The notes beneath the pieces were generated by a model that had not been told where the DNA came from, did no database searches, and saw only the letters and a list, made by a program, of their open reading frames with translations. Made by a program: the position numbers and the translations under genes. A stretch of 28,682 nt of DNA from the NCBI GenBank assembly GCA_937911935.1, contig CALDQH010000018.1, forward strand, positions 1 to 28,682, written 5' to 3'. Every line of letters starts with the position of its first letter. Position 1 is the stretch's first letter. This DNA is from an uncultured Bacteroidales bacterium. GTDB lineage: Bacteria; Bacteroidota; Bacteroidia; Bacteroidales; Paludibacteraceae. This document shows, one piece after another, positions 18,301 to 26,010 of this stretch.

Positions 18301-21300
18301 CAAGATAATCCTAACTTGCAAGGTTATAAAGCGGGTATTTACAAGTTTGTCATGGAGGATGATAATGGCAACCGTCAAGAACAAACCTACCGCATTCTCG
18401 AACCCGATAACGTACTAAGCGTACTGCAAGACAATGCTTCCGATTTAACCGTTAGTTGTTTTGGTAAATCAGATGCTACGATTAAGTTGGCAATTACGGG
18501 CGGTACCGCGTTTGCCGATCCAAACCGCTACAAAGTAACCTGGCAAACCCTTAACGATCCAGCTAATCAACTGTTGGCAGACGATTATACAAGGGTAGTT
18601 AATCTACCTGCGGGTACTTATGGAGCCGAAGTCGAAGACGCCAATGGTTGTAAATCGATAGTAACCGATATTGTGGTGTCACAACCCGCCGAAATGCGAT
18701 TTGTAGATGTGCTAACCGAATCCGTTCGTTGTAGCGACGGTGCTGATGGTAGCATCGAAGTAACCGTCTCGGGTGGTAATGTTACCTCGCCTGCCGATTA
18801 TACCTACCAATGGACGGGTCAACCTTATTTAGATGCAAGTAGCCAATTGGCTCCTAATCATATCGTGGACTTGCACAGCGGTTCTTATACGGTTAGAGTG
18901 ACCGATAAAACGCAAGAATGTTTTATCGAGAAAACCATCGAGTTGGATAGCCCTGTTTTGTGGGAAGTAGCGATCAATGCAACTCCTATTTCGTGTGCAG
19001 ATCGTACAGATGGTACGCTAACCGCCGTAATCAGTGGAGGCGCTGCAACAAGTTATACTTATCAATGGTTGGATGCCAGCGACAACGTAATTTCGTCGGC
19101 TGTTAGCATGACGGGTGTTGCAGCAGGCGATTATAAAGTGAAAGTAACCGATGATAGAGGTTGCGAGCGTTTGCAAATAGCAAGTTTAAGCAATCCTCAA
19201 CCTTTAAAAATTGACGATGTAAAATATACTGATATTACTTGCCACAACGTAAACGATGCTTCGGTAACGGTCGAAGTAAGCGGAGGTTCTGGCAATTACA
19301 CCTACAACTGGACCAATGGTGGCAATTTTGTGGCATCCAGCCAAACTGTACAAAATTTGCCCAAAGGTAGTTACCAAGTAGAAGTAGCCGACCAAAACTT
19401 CCCAACTTGTATCGTTCGCTCGGGTGTAACCGAAATTAAGAATCCAGATCCAGTTTCGTACACCGTATTAACCGAAGATGTGGCAATTGTGGGTGATCGA
19501 ACAGGTCGTATCGTGGTAACTCCACAAGGAGGACGTTCACCTTATTATATAGTATGGACAGGCGCTCCCGAAGGCGTTACTATTGCGGACGATTTATTTG
19601 ATGTAGGCAATCTACCCGCAGGTAACTACTATTTTGAAGTATTCGACAACCGCAAGCAATGTTCGGCAGTAGGTTCGGTAACCCTAAAACAACCCGATCC
19701 TATGCAAGTAACGGTTGCTGTTACGAACGTAACTTGTCATGGCGCGGCAACAGGTAAATTAGAAGTAACCGATGTACAAGGTGGTGACGGAGCTTATACC
19801 TACAAGTGGTACGAAAACCAAGGTGGTACTCCCGTGTTGATTTCGGAACAAACCTTGGCGCAAGGCCTATCGGCTGATGTTGATTATACTTTAGAAGTGG
19901 CAGATGGGTCGGGCAATGTCGATAAAACCAACTATAAATTGACACAACCTAAAAATCCATTGCAAGTAAGTGTAGATCCCTATCAATCGCAAACGGAGGT
20001 AACTTGTAAAGGCGATAACGATGCCTTTGTTCGCATCATCGCTACGGGTGGTACAGCGGATTATACCTACCAATGGGACGATCCAACCTTGACGATAGAC
20101 CCTGTCGAAACCAACAAAGCAAAAGATTTGGGCGTAGGTCGTTATACCGTATCGGTACAAGATGCAAATGGCTGTACCGCACCCTTTGGCTTTACTATTT
20201 CTGGTCCTGCACAAGACCTTACCATCAGCGAAACCATTGAGCATATCAAGTGCCATGGAGACGAAAATGGTACCATCGAACTACATGTATCGGGTGGTAA
20301 TGGTGGTTATACCTACGAATGGACTGGCGATGCGGGTATTGGTGATCCTAACTCTCCTCTGCAAAATACCTTGTTGGGTGGCAAAACCTATCGCGTAGTA
20401 GTTGCCGATAGCAAGGGATGTTCGGATAGTAGGGTATATACCATGCAAGACAGAACGCCTTTGCAAGTAAACGTAACCACTACCGACCTGTTGTGTTTCG
20501 AAGATGGCAAAGGTGGCTTTGATGCTTCGATTCGCAGTTCGATAGGCGAAACGCATAAACTCATCTATTTGAGCAGCCCACTACCCACCGATATGGGTAG
20601 CATTACCACTGCCAATAACCTATCGGCAGGGGATTATAAATTTGTGGTAGAAGACGACAACAACTGCTTGGTAGAGGTGCCATTCACCATTGCTCAACCT
20701 AACGAACTTACCGTAAGTATCGAAGGTTCTGATAAATTATGCGACGGTATTGATAACGGGGTGATGGATGTGAAAATCCCAGTAGATGCAGGTACACCTA
20801 ATTATACCTACAAATGGTTTAAAGAAGACGAACACATGGTGATGATCCATCAGCCTCAAATGGATCAGCAAACCCACCTAACCGAAATGGGTGCAGGTCG
20901 CTATCGTTTGGAAGTGGTTGATGCAAATGGTTGTAAAGCCGAAACCAATCACCAAATCAAAGCTTCTACACCGATGAAATTTACCAAAGTAGAAGTAACG
21001 CACATTGCTATCCACGGAGATATGACAGGCGAAGTAGATATCGAAGTAACTGGCGGTGATCAACCTTTGAGTTACATTTGGGCATCCAACGATTTCGATT
21101 TCCCTGCGCCATACAATCCTAATGCGCAAGATCAAACCCAATTGCCTGCAGGCAGATATACCGTTTCGGTCATTGATAATATTGCTTGTCAAATCGACTC
21201 GACAGTAGATATTATGCAACCCGAATCCATGGTTGTTACTCCTTTGATTCACGACATCAATTGTGCTGGCGATAAAGGTGCTATTTCGTTGCGTGTCGAA

Positions 21301-24300
21301 GGTGGTTATCAACCTTACCACTACACCTGGACCTATCCAGATGGAACGGTTCATGCAGCAACTGGTTTGCATGAGCAAAACAATTTGCCATCGGGTAAAT
21401 ATAGCATTCAAGTGCGCGATGATAAAAACAACACCGTTAACACGACCGTTGTGCTAAACGATCCTACTCCTGTAACCTGGTCGTTGCGCCAAGAGTTCTC
21501 TAAGTTAGCATTGGATTGCTACGAAAGCAACAATGGTGCTATCGAGTTGTTTATCGAAGGTGGCTCGGGTTCTTACTCCGTACTATGGGAAGGACCTGGT
21601 GTTATGGGTAAAACAGGCGAGTCGGTTAAAAACTTAGGTGCAGGTCAGTACAAAGCAACCATTAAAGATTCCAAAGGTTGCGTACCAACTCAAGAAATGC
21701 TTCAAGAGATTACACGCCCTGCAGCTCCATTACAAGTAGTTGCTACCATCGAAAATAATACTTGTTTTGGCGACGAACAAGCCAACATCCAATTGGCTGT
21801 AAGTGGTGGTACTCCACTTCCTGCTCCAGACGAATACATTTATACTTGGTCGGGCTATGGGGTAGATGTAACCGCCAAAGATCAACAAAACCTTACCGCA
21901 GACGATTATAAAGTTACGGTAAAAGATGCCAACGGTTGTACCGTAGAAAAACAGTTCACCTTGGTTGATCCAGCCGTTAATACAGCAGCCCTAACAGGTA
22001 ATGGTGTAGTTTGCGAAGGTGAAAAGGTAAAATTGTACATCAATGTATCAGGACAAGGTCCATGGGAAGTAACCTATACCGATGGATATCAACTATACAC
22101 TGATACCTATACCGATAGAATTATTGAAATTGAGTACGAACCCACTCGCAACTGTACCATCGAATTGGTAGAAGTTAAAGATAACTTGGGTTGCTTGGCT
22201 ACCCTAACAGGTACAGTACCTGTAGAAGTGTATGCCGTACCCGAATTAAGCGTTGTTAGCTACGACAAAGACTGCTGCTTGGGCGGTTCTGCTAACATCA
22301 ACTTGTTGCTTGCCAACGAGGGTGGTTGGAAAGTTACTTACGAGGTAGATGGTCAAACCATCGAAAGTGGTTTGATGACCGATGTGGGTAGTTCTTTGGT
22401 GATTACACCTTTGCAACCAGGTGCCAAAACCTATACCCTTAAAACGGTTTCCAATGCACATTGCTCTCGTCAGTTGGTAGATATGTCGTACGAAATTACT
22501 ACCTACGAACGTCCATCGTTGCAGGTAAATATACCTGCTGAAATTTGCGAACCCAATGCCTTGCCAGTAGAGTTACACGCCTTGGGTAGTGCTCCTTGGA
22601 CCGTTCGCTATTCGATGAATGGTTTGGAACACGTAGAAGAAATGACAACCCCCGAAGAAACCATCATCTTTGATGCGTACGAAGATGACAATACCTTTGT
22701 ATTCCATAGCATTACTTCGGGAACACGTTGCGAAACTACCGTTAATAGAACCCACTACAACCACGTAAATCGTTTGCCTTTGCAACCCGCTGCTATTGTT
22801 GGCGATAACAACGTATGCCGTGGCTCGATGGCTCAAATGATGGTGGACCCTGTCGCTTATGCCGAAAGCTACGATTGGACCTTGCCACAAGGATTTACCA
22901 TCGTAAGCGGTACCGGAACCGAACAAATTACCGTAGAAGTAGGTGAAGATGCTGTGTCGGGCGATATTACGGTATTTGCACGCAATGCCTGTGGCGAAGG
23001 ATTGCCTACAACCCGTGCAATTAAGGTGGTAGGCCCTGTAAACAATACAGGCAAGTTCAAAGAAATTCCATCGCACATTTGCGAAAGAGGTGAGTTGTTC
23101 CCCATGAGTTTGGAAGCTCCTGTTCAAGGTGCAACTGCCTACGAATGGATTTTGCCTGCTGGTTATTCGTTAGATGGCAACACCAACGAAACAACTTCCA
23201 TTGATGTTTTGGTGCGCTACAACGAATATGCACAAAGCGGTATCATCCAAGTGATTCCTAAAAATGGTTGCTATGCGGCAGCGCCTATTACTGCCTACAT
23301 CAACTTGCGTCCGTTGCCTAATGCCGAAGCAGGTGTTGACTTTGTAACCCTTAACTGTGCAACATCGGCTCGCTTGAATGCAACGCCTATCTCGGGCAAT
23401 CTTGCCCCCAATGGTTGGACACAAGAATGGACGGTACTTTCGGGTACAGGAACGTTGGCAGATGCTACCAATCCTACCACCGAGGTGGACAACTTGCTAT
23501 TTGGTCCTAACCGTTTTGAATGGATGGTAAACGACGGTTATTGCATCAATACCGACGTAGTAACCGTAACCTCTAATAACCCTGGTATTACGCAACCCGA
23601 AGCAACCGATATTACCGTTTGCGAAGACTTTGTTACCTTGCGTGCTCCTGCTCCATTGTACGGAACAGGCAGCTGGCGCTTGATTGCAGGCGATGGAGAA
23701 TTGCTTACTCCAACCAGCAATGTTACCGATGTGTTGGATTTGAGCAGACGTACACCCAACAAGTTCTTGTGGGAGGTTTCGTATGCCGAATGTACCAATG
23801 CGGTAGAAGTACGAGTTGTTTCCAATAGCTTACAATCGTTGGCAGATGCGGGCGAAGATGGTGTTACTACCAACGGCATGTTCCGCTTGTCAGCAAAATC
23901 GTTCGATAGCTCTTCCATCACTGGCGAATGGACGGTAGTGGGTGGTAGTGGCGAATTTGCCGATCCAACCAGCCCCAATACCTACGTAACAGGCTTGTCG
24001 CAAGGAATCAATACCTTCCGTTGGACCTTGAAAGGCTATGATTGCGAAGCATACGACGATGTACAAGTGCGTAGTGCCGACGAACCCGTGGCAGGATTCA
24101 ACATGGTTAACGATAAAGGTTGCGAACCACTAACCGTCTTGTTTAACAACATTACCTTGGGCGATGCAACCTACCACTGGGACTTTGGCGATGGTACTGC
24201 CTCTACTTTGCGTAGCCCCGAACACATTTTCGAAAAAGCAGGTGTTTACAAAGTGACCCTAACGGCTACAGGTAAGTATCGTACCGACAAGACCGAACAA

Positions 24301-24876
24301 TACGTTACGGTATTGTCTTCGCCAACAGCAGCCTTTACCGTTTCGTCAACACAACTGTATGTGCCCAATGCCGAAGCGCATTTCTACAACAGTTCTGACC
24401 GTGTTGAGGAGTATTACTGGGACTTTGGCGATGGACATTCTTCTACCGAAAAAGATCCGGTACACATGTACTACGAAGATGGTGAGTACGATATTACCTA
24501 TATTGTAACCGACCTTAATGGATGTAAAGATACCCTTACATACGAAAATTACATACATGTGGGTAAAGGTTCGTTCATTGTATTCCCAACAGCCTTTACA
24601 CCTAACTTAGAACAACAATTAGATGGCCGTTACGAAGCAGAAGAGCGTCGATTGGATATTTTCTATCCTGTATCGCGCAATGTGGATACCTACCGATTGG
24701 AAGTTTACAACCAATGGGGCAACATGGTCTTTGTTACCGAAGACTTGTACGAAGGTTGGAACGGCTACTACTTGGATCAACCTGCTGCACAAGGCACCTA
24801 TGTGTACAAGGCAGAGGGTAGGTTTAGAGATGGAACGGCGTTCCGTCAAGGTGGTAGTATATTGTTGATTCGCTAA
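12361..24876 (+). CDS. Giant SprB-like T9SS-exported surface protein (4171 residues)
   Basis: The start is ATG at 12361, giving a signal peptide MKKLSIKKYAIVASVLLAAL followed by SVSA and probable cleavage before DPT. Domains in order: a DP.V-rich linker (24-45); many cysteine-containing Ig/PKD-like modules (about 45-1670); 18 tandem SprB-type repeats (1675-3205); Ig/PKD-like modules including three with a WxVTY-like core and three EWTVLSGTG-type units (3206-3900); two PKD domains with WDFGDG at 3940 and 4020; and a C-terminal type B (gliding-motility-associated) T9SS sorting domain (about 4072-4171). No catalytic domain was recognised. In Flavobacterium johnsoniae SprB is a cell-surface gliding adhesin secreted by the T9SS with SprF. 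Here an SprF-like gene follows by 21 bases. Adhesion or gliding is inferred; a structural or biofilm role is possible. Confidence 0.93.
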   Translation: MKKLSIKKYAIVASVLLAALSVSADPTVIPTSETGGSNDPTVVPTLDPGDSGDPVVTVEKPVLSTEGDECDAAVEFRIENYDASLQYNLPAGFERADNIIRPSAPMVVGTTYALQITATDPVALVESEPSDEVQRIYLLRPVHPVLSQNRIANDRVEVSIQNYDATDAYTYVYNVNGGADQPYTAPFAVTLPAGQTKATALFGVNKILRVNGQEYCAAGYVDQPIDLIADPQTPQITTQSGCGKAVVFTLANPEADCSYVWTVTENGLNAMQVTPTADQYTVQNPRDGAVYEMTVTATRTLNSLSATATGTASQTYQQLPADLSSVSHRVCQQAGATLQVETLVTGTTNALKWFDAAGSPIFPPVVDLSVADTHTFYVVQKDSKGCESENRALVEVKVVEIPKVQMPAELWVCASSTNTPIQVQALTSAAASYEWSGTYVNFLSDAHVANPMFTPVNVTQDTDCNYTLTVTSLENNQCSTQYTYTAHVLEQPTVKLAGISGNSIAACVGESLTLTIENPTPGVVYEWTDPDGVLSQLTATSWKISSLQAATNLQVQAKRTAQGQTCLSDPYSLAITVVEGPSFVATTAPNNTLTACEGTVLTLGGDNPDSQFSYTWTPTVGLSSATEAKPTVTVSSEITYMLSVGYKNGPTCQSQSSVTIKPIALPTKFQLAPEGATEFCSLSPSTGVKLSGSESNVIYSLYNNGTLVSSQNGTGLPLRWDILTEGRYTVKAELSNSGITCQQDMDGEVVFTAKPSPEATLSLAAGDVACPNSTVSVEVKFTGAAPFEATLWQDGNLIPIRTNSDTYVHPHVVSGSTSFKLLEVKDNVCSTVYAAGTEPVLDITAPDASSLKIHSDNPNNKLCQGVKESITLSVPFDETLFPNSRIVWGTGDEGKSLVVNPQSTTEYKVFIYTNNNQCVSEDAITIVVVDSTEITIEMDTFYCENAGLASLNAYPVGGTFVSEDGLIVNTNVLDPSLAPGPGSYIISYQYSKDGCPFKKNDTIYIGKEIADVNWGVYPVHEGPIDQITDIQFCLPNIDTQKEVLKLQGYPPVENGVRWELYARNGSQVVTSDAVLEQDPNSPWLATLKNMTAGLVYEIAYSVPDQFGCVTKKSHKVQLNLNPTSRPESGGLIVMNRADVVTSNLCTTDKVATIKTGNVIPVKAVSFSDSRFLNDAPASDYANGIIRINPSSVGIEGTYSAIFTYEYSVGCSFSERVDFHLGTATQILNFNLKKSYCVYDENEYITVSTATPTTGDISIFKIEDDGTKTHVVGPINMLNNPQFTPSAYLPGKYRVIYDYMDVNGTCVAADSVEVMVYDRPAISFDFAQDFCMGEVFALKTTPTNGTWKLNNDERHPALINGSMYTQQAGIGRHELEFSTTDPATGCANTEIYPIEVHGTDPVRILNLEERYCSPQGIVTISGSPITPGTGVFRGCDHLDFITNLGNNQASIDLSEGNYNTTYTVYYDYTQEFQPRSGGAPMSCTSTAEQNFSILGKGIDFNGIEHNAIICSYDQPIELAATESQNVTFTFNGANATAFVDNGDGTAVIYPEQLQEGIYTITADYQFIENGVLICSSSKTKSFTIVNIEKDIAVELFCDFSHDPVNGNNAVRLLESEPDINYQLWVGGQLFDTQKGDGNNLEFPPIAIEGPAEIIIKGTYDGCLVTLDMPQALSVQKLRSSLESQHISCHGEVDGLIKATVQGGATPYQLQEFTFTPENSTTSTTIASTLITNGAAGTYQFLVKDKLGCSHSRTVIIEEPTALVAHLQAKDADCAGESTGQAVLTVTGGSPTYSYKWVNKENPSDVLSSTHVFENIAQGQYTWQVTDIRGCELSDDFTIYAPEQALQLTENNAAHVDVTLTGAATGIIEVAATGGTPFDDAATPYYKYTWVGNSFPTNLTTLDARQENLLAGIYYITVEDKRGCTKTISVTITQPEVISITPQVIDVACRGEETGSILLTITGGKLPYRQMEWFDEGGNSLLQDNPNLQGYKAGIYKFVMEDDNGNRQEQTYRILEPDNVLSVLQDNASDLTVSCFGKSDATIKLAITGGTAFADPNRYKVTWQTLNDPANQLLADDYTRVVNLPAGTYGAEVEDANGCKSIVTDIVVSQPAEMRFVDVLTESVRCSDGADGSIEVTVSGGNVTSPADYTYQWTGQPYLDASSQLAPNHIVDLHSGSYTVRVTDKTQECFIEKTIELDSPVLWEVAINATPISCADRTDGTLTAVISGGAATSYTYQWLDASDNVISSAVSMTGVAAGDYKVKVTDDRGCERLQIASLSNPQPLKIDDVKYTDITCHNVNDASVTVEVSGGSGNYTYNWTNGGNFVASSQTVQNLPKGSYQVEVADQNFPTCIVRSGVTEIKNPDPVSYTVLTEDVAIVGDRTGRIVVTPQGGRSPYYIVWTGAPEGVTIADDLFDVGNLPAGNYYFEVFDNRKQCSAVGSVTLKQPDPMQVTVAVTNVTCHGAATGKLEVTDVQGGDGAYTYKWYENQGGTPVLISEQTLAQGLSADVDYTLEVADGSGNVDKTNYKLTQPKNPLQVSVDPYQSQTEVTCKGDNDAFVRIIATGGTADYTYQWDDPTLTIDPVETNKAKDLGVGRYTVSVQDANGCTAPFGFTISGPAQDLTISETIEHIKCHGDENGTIELHVSGGNGGYTYEWTGDAGIGDPNSPLQNTLLGGKTYRVVVADSKGCSDSRVYTMQDRTPLQVNVTTTDLLCFEDGKGGFDASIRSSIGETHKLIYLSSPLPTDMGSITTANNLSAGDYKFVVEDDNNCLVEVPFTIAQPNELTVSIEGSDKLCDGIDNGVMDVKIPVDAGTPNYTYKWFKEDEHMVMIHQPQMDQQTHLTEMGAGRYRLEVVDANGCKAETNHQIKASTPMKFTKVEVTHIAIHGDMTGEVDIEVTGGDQPLSYIWASNDFDFPAPYNPNAQDQTQLPAGRYTVSVIDNIACQIDSTVDIMQPESMVVTPLIHDINCAGDKGAISLRVEGGYQPYHYTWTYPDGTVHAATGLHEQNNLPSGKYSIQVRDDKNNTVNTTVVLNDPTPVTWSLRQEFSKLALDCYESNNGAIELFIEGGSGSYSVLWEGPGVMGKTGESVKNLGAGQYKATIKDSKGCVPTQEMLQEITRPAAPLQVVATIENNTCFGDEQANIQLAVSGGTPLPAPDEYIYTWSGYGVDVTAKDQQNLTADDYKVTVKDANGCTVEKQFTLVDPAVNTAALTGNGVVCEGEKVKLYINVSGQGPWEVTYTDGYQLYTDTYTDRIIEIEYEPTRNCTIELVEVKDNLGCLATLTGTVPVEVYAVPELSVVSYDKDCCLGGSANINLLLANEGGWKVTYEVDGQTIESGLMTDVGSSLVITPLQPGAKTYTLKTVSNAHCSRQLVDMSYEITTYERPSLQVNIPAEICEPNALPVELHALGSAPWTVRYSMNGLEHVEEMTTPEETIIFDAYEDDNTFVFHSITSGTRCETTVNRTHYNHVNRLPLQPAAIVGDNNVCRGSMAQMMVDPVAYAESYDWTLPQGFTIVSGTGTEQITVEVGEDAVSGDITVFARNACGEGLPTTRAIKVVGPVNNTGKFKEIPSHICERGELFPMSLEAPVQGATAYEWILPAGYSLDGNTNETTSIDVLVRYNEYAQSGIIQVIPKNGCYAAAPITAYINLRPLPNAEAGVDFVTLNCATSARLNATPISGNLAPNGWTQEWTVLSGTGTLADATNPTTEVDNLLFGPNRFEWMVNDGYCINTDVVTVTSNNPGITQPEATDITVCEDFVTLRAPAPLYGTGSWRLIAGDGELLTPTSNVTDVLDLSRRTPNKFLWEVSYAECTNAVEVRVVSNSLQSLADAGEDGVTTNGMFRLSAKSFDSSSITGEWTVVGGSGEFADPTSPNTYVTGLSQGINTFRWTLKGYDCEAYDDVQVRSADEPVAGFNMVNDKGCEPLTVLFNNITLGDATYHWDFGDGTASTLRSPEHIFEKAGVYKVTLTATGKYRTDKTEQYVTVLSSPTAAFTVSSTQLYVPNAEAHFYNSSDRVEEYYWDFGDGHSSTEKDPVHMYYEDGEYDITYIVTDLNGCKDTLTYENYIHVGKGSFIVFPTAFTPNLEQQLDGRYEAEERRLDIFYPVSRNVDTYRLEVYNQWGNMVFVTEDLYEGWNGYYLDQPAAQGTYVYKAEGRFRDGTAFRQGGSILLIR
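17383..21975 (+). repeat. Array of 18 SprB-type protein repeats in three six-unit blocks
   Basis: Each unit of about 83-88 residues follows a pattern of C-G-x-x-x-G, a strand ending in GG, Y-x-Y-x-W, then L-x-x-G-x-Y, a D-x-x-G-C segment and a closing proline. First-cysteine positions of units 1, 7 and 13 are residues 1687, 2212 and 2712, and the first cysteine after the array is 3218. This gives blocks of 525, 500 and 506 residues. Units 3, 9 and 15 lack the first cysteine, and units 4, 10 and 16 lack the second. Block boundaries are approximately 17383-18954, 18955-20457 and 20458-21975. The units are too diverged to be recent DNA duplications. Confidence 0.88.
24082..24570 (+). other. Tandem PKD domain pair of the SprB-like protein
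   Basis: Two adjacent PKD domains occupy residues about 3908-4070. Each has the hallmark WDFGDG (at 3940 and 4020, 80 residues apart), followed by S...P.H.Y/F, a G.Y.V/I segment and a closing strand. PKD domains are beta-sandwich spacers common in surface proteins. Here they sit directly before the sorting domain and probably hold the repeat array away from the anchored C-terminal end. Confidence 0.88.
24574..24873 (+). other. Type B T9SS C-terminal sorting domain
   Basis: The last 100 or so residues (about 4072-4171) begin VFPTAFTPN. They contain YNQWGNMVF, a W.G segment (EGWNGYY) and QGTYVYK, and end GGSILLIR. This is the pattern of the gliding-motility-associated C-terminal domain, which directs export through the type IX system and, in this subtype, requires a PorP/SprF-type partner. 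That partner is the next gene. Confidence 0.9.
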
Positions 24877-24897
24877 TTTGGATAGGAGAAGAAGAGT

Positions 24898-25896
24898 ATG
24901 AAACAGATAATTCGTAAAATTCAGTTTGCAGTTGTTGCATTGTTGTTGGGAGCGATGAGCGCTTCGGCACAAGACTTTTTGCTCTCGCAACCTTGGGCAG
25001 CAACCACCATGGTCGCTCCTTCGTTTGCAGGTTATACGGGTGGTGGTAGAGTATTTGCTACCTATCGTGCACAATGGGCTAATATAAAAGGCTCGCATAC
25101 CGCAGTAGTTGGATATGACCAATATTTCCATCCTATCCGTTCGTCGTTTGGTGGAGTAGTGTCGCATACAACACAAGGTGGAGGTATGCTCTCACAAACC
25201 CAATTTAATATTCAATACAACTATTTGGTGCAAATTACCAAAGACTGGTATTTCCGTCCTGCTTTGCAAGTAGGGTTGTTTTACCGCACCATCGATCCAT
25301 CGAACATGGTATTTTCGGACCAAATTGCCATAGATGGTAGTATCTTGCCATCAACCTCGTTTCAGGCAACCAATACCTCGTTGGTACGTTTTGATGCGGC
25401 TGTTTCGGTGATGTTTACGCACAACTACTTTTTTGGTGGTATTAGCGTAGATCGTTTGTTGGGCAATAATATTTCCTTTATGGATCAGCCCGAAACCAAA
25501 CAACACGTAAAAATGAATGTATTTGCAGCAGGCTTAATTCCTATTTCAAAAGGGTATGGTAAATACGACCCCAAAGATGATGTTACGTTTGCTGCTTTGT
25601 ATCAATGGCAAGGACAATATCACCAAATAGACATTGACGCCATGTATCACCGTCAATATTTTATGGCGGGCATTGGCTACCGTGGTATCCCATTCTATTC
25701 GCCCGAAGAGGGCTTGACCTCGTCCGATGCAATTAAATTCTGCATTGGTGGCTCGTATGCAGGTTTTAGTATATCGTACAGCTACGATGTTAGCATCTCT
25801 TCGTTGGTGAATATTTCGGGTGGTTCGCACGAGGTTGTATTAACCTACAGATTCTTAGAAAAGTTGCCTAACGACCGTTCGTTCTTCTGTTACTAA
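24898..25896 (+). CDS. PorP/SprF-family outer-membrane protein, partner of the SprB-like protein
   Basis: This 332-residue protein has a signal peptide (about 1-24, ending SASA before QDF) and alternating aromatic/hydrophobic strands to a C-terminal Y, as in an outer-membrane beta-barrel. The opening pattern (QPWAATTMVAPSFAGYTG, then RAQW) resembles the PorP/SprF family start, where early Asn-Pro-Ala/Ser and YR-x-QW motifs are usual. The 21-base gap contains GGAGAAGAAGAG just before the ATG, a stronger Shine-Dalgarno-like stretch than at most genes here. SprF is needed for surface export of SprB in F. johnsoniae, and the direct linkage argues that this is its dedicated partner. It probably attaches to or guides the type B sorting domain. 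Confidence 0.9.
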   Translation: MKQIIRKIQFAVVALLLGAMSASAQDFLLSQPWAATTMVAPSFAGYTGGGRVFATYRAQWANIKGSHTAVVGYDQYFHPIRSSFGGVVSHTTQGGGMLSQTQFNIQYNYLVQITKDWYFRPALQVGLFYRTIDPSNMVFSDQIAIDGSILPSTSFQATNTSLVRFDAAVSVMFTHNYFFGGISVDRLLGNNISFMDQPETKQHVKMNVFAAGLIPISKGYGKYDPKDDVTFAALYQWQGQYHQIDIDAMYHRQYFMAGIGYRGIPFYSPEEGLTSSDAIKFCIGGSYAGFSISYSYDVSISSLVNISGGSHEVVLTYRFLEKLPNDRSFFCY

Positions 25897-25928
25897 AATG
25901 TAACGGATATGTTAAATTTTGAGTAATT
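25895..25928 (+). terminator. Weak AT-rich terminator after the SprF-like gene
   Basis: AAAATGTAAC (25895-25904) pairs with GTTAAATTTT (25911-25920) at nine of ten positions around a 6-base loop, followed by a T-rich run. The stem overlaps the stop codon. It would end the two-gene SprB-like operon, but its low GC content makes it a tentative call. Confidence 0.4.
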
Positions 25929-25941
25929 TTTTTAGATATAC

Positions 25942-25973
25942 TTGCATTATAATGCGCAAAAACTATAAATTTG
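25942..25973 (+). promoter_or_regulatory. Predicted promoter of the small beta-barrel gene, with palindrome in the spacer
   Basis: TTG (25942-25944), a 21-base spacer and a perfect TAAATTTG (25966-25973) match the Bacteroidota consensus. The first 12 bases after TT are a perfect palindrome, GCATTATAATGC (25944-25955), which could be a repressor site. The ATG is 38 bases downstream. Confidence 0.65.
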
Positions 25974-26010
25974 TGCATTATTTAATTAATAAATTTTAAA
26001 AATTGAGAAG

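Noticed and set aside
17383..21975. Recent DNA-level tandem duplication or an assembly artefact in the giant gene.
   Set aside because: The repeats are similar only at the protein-motif level and are strongly diverged in DNA. The frame is intact over 12.5 kb.
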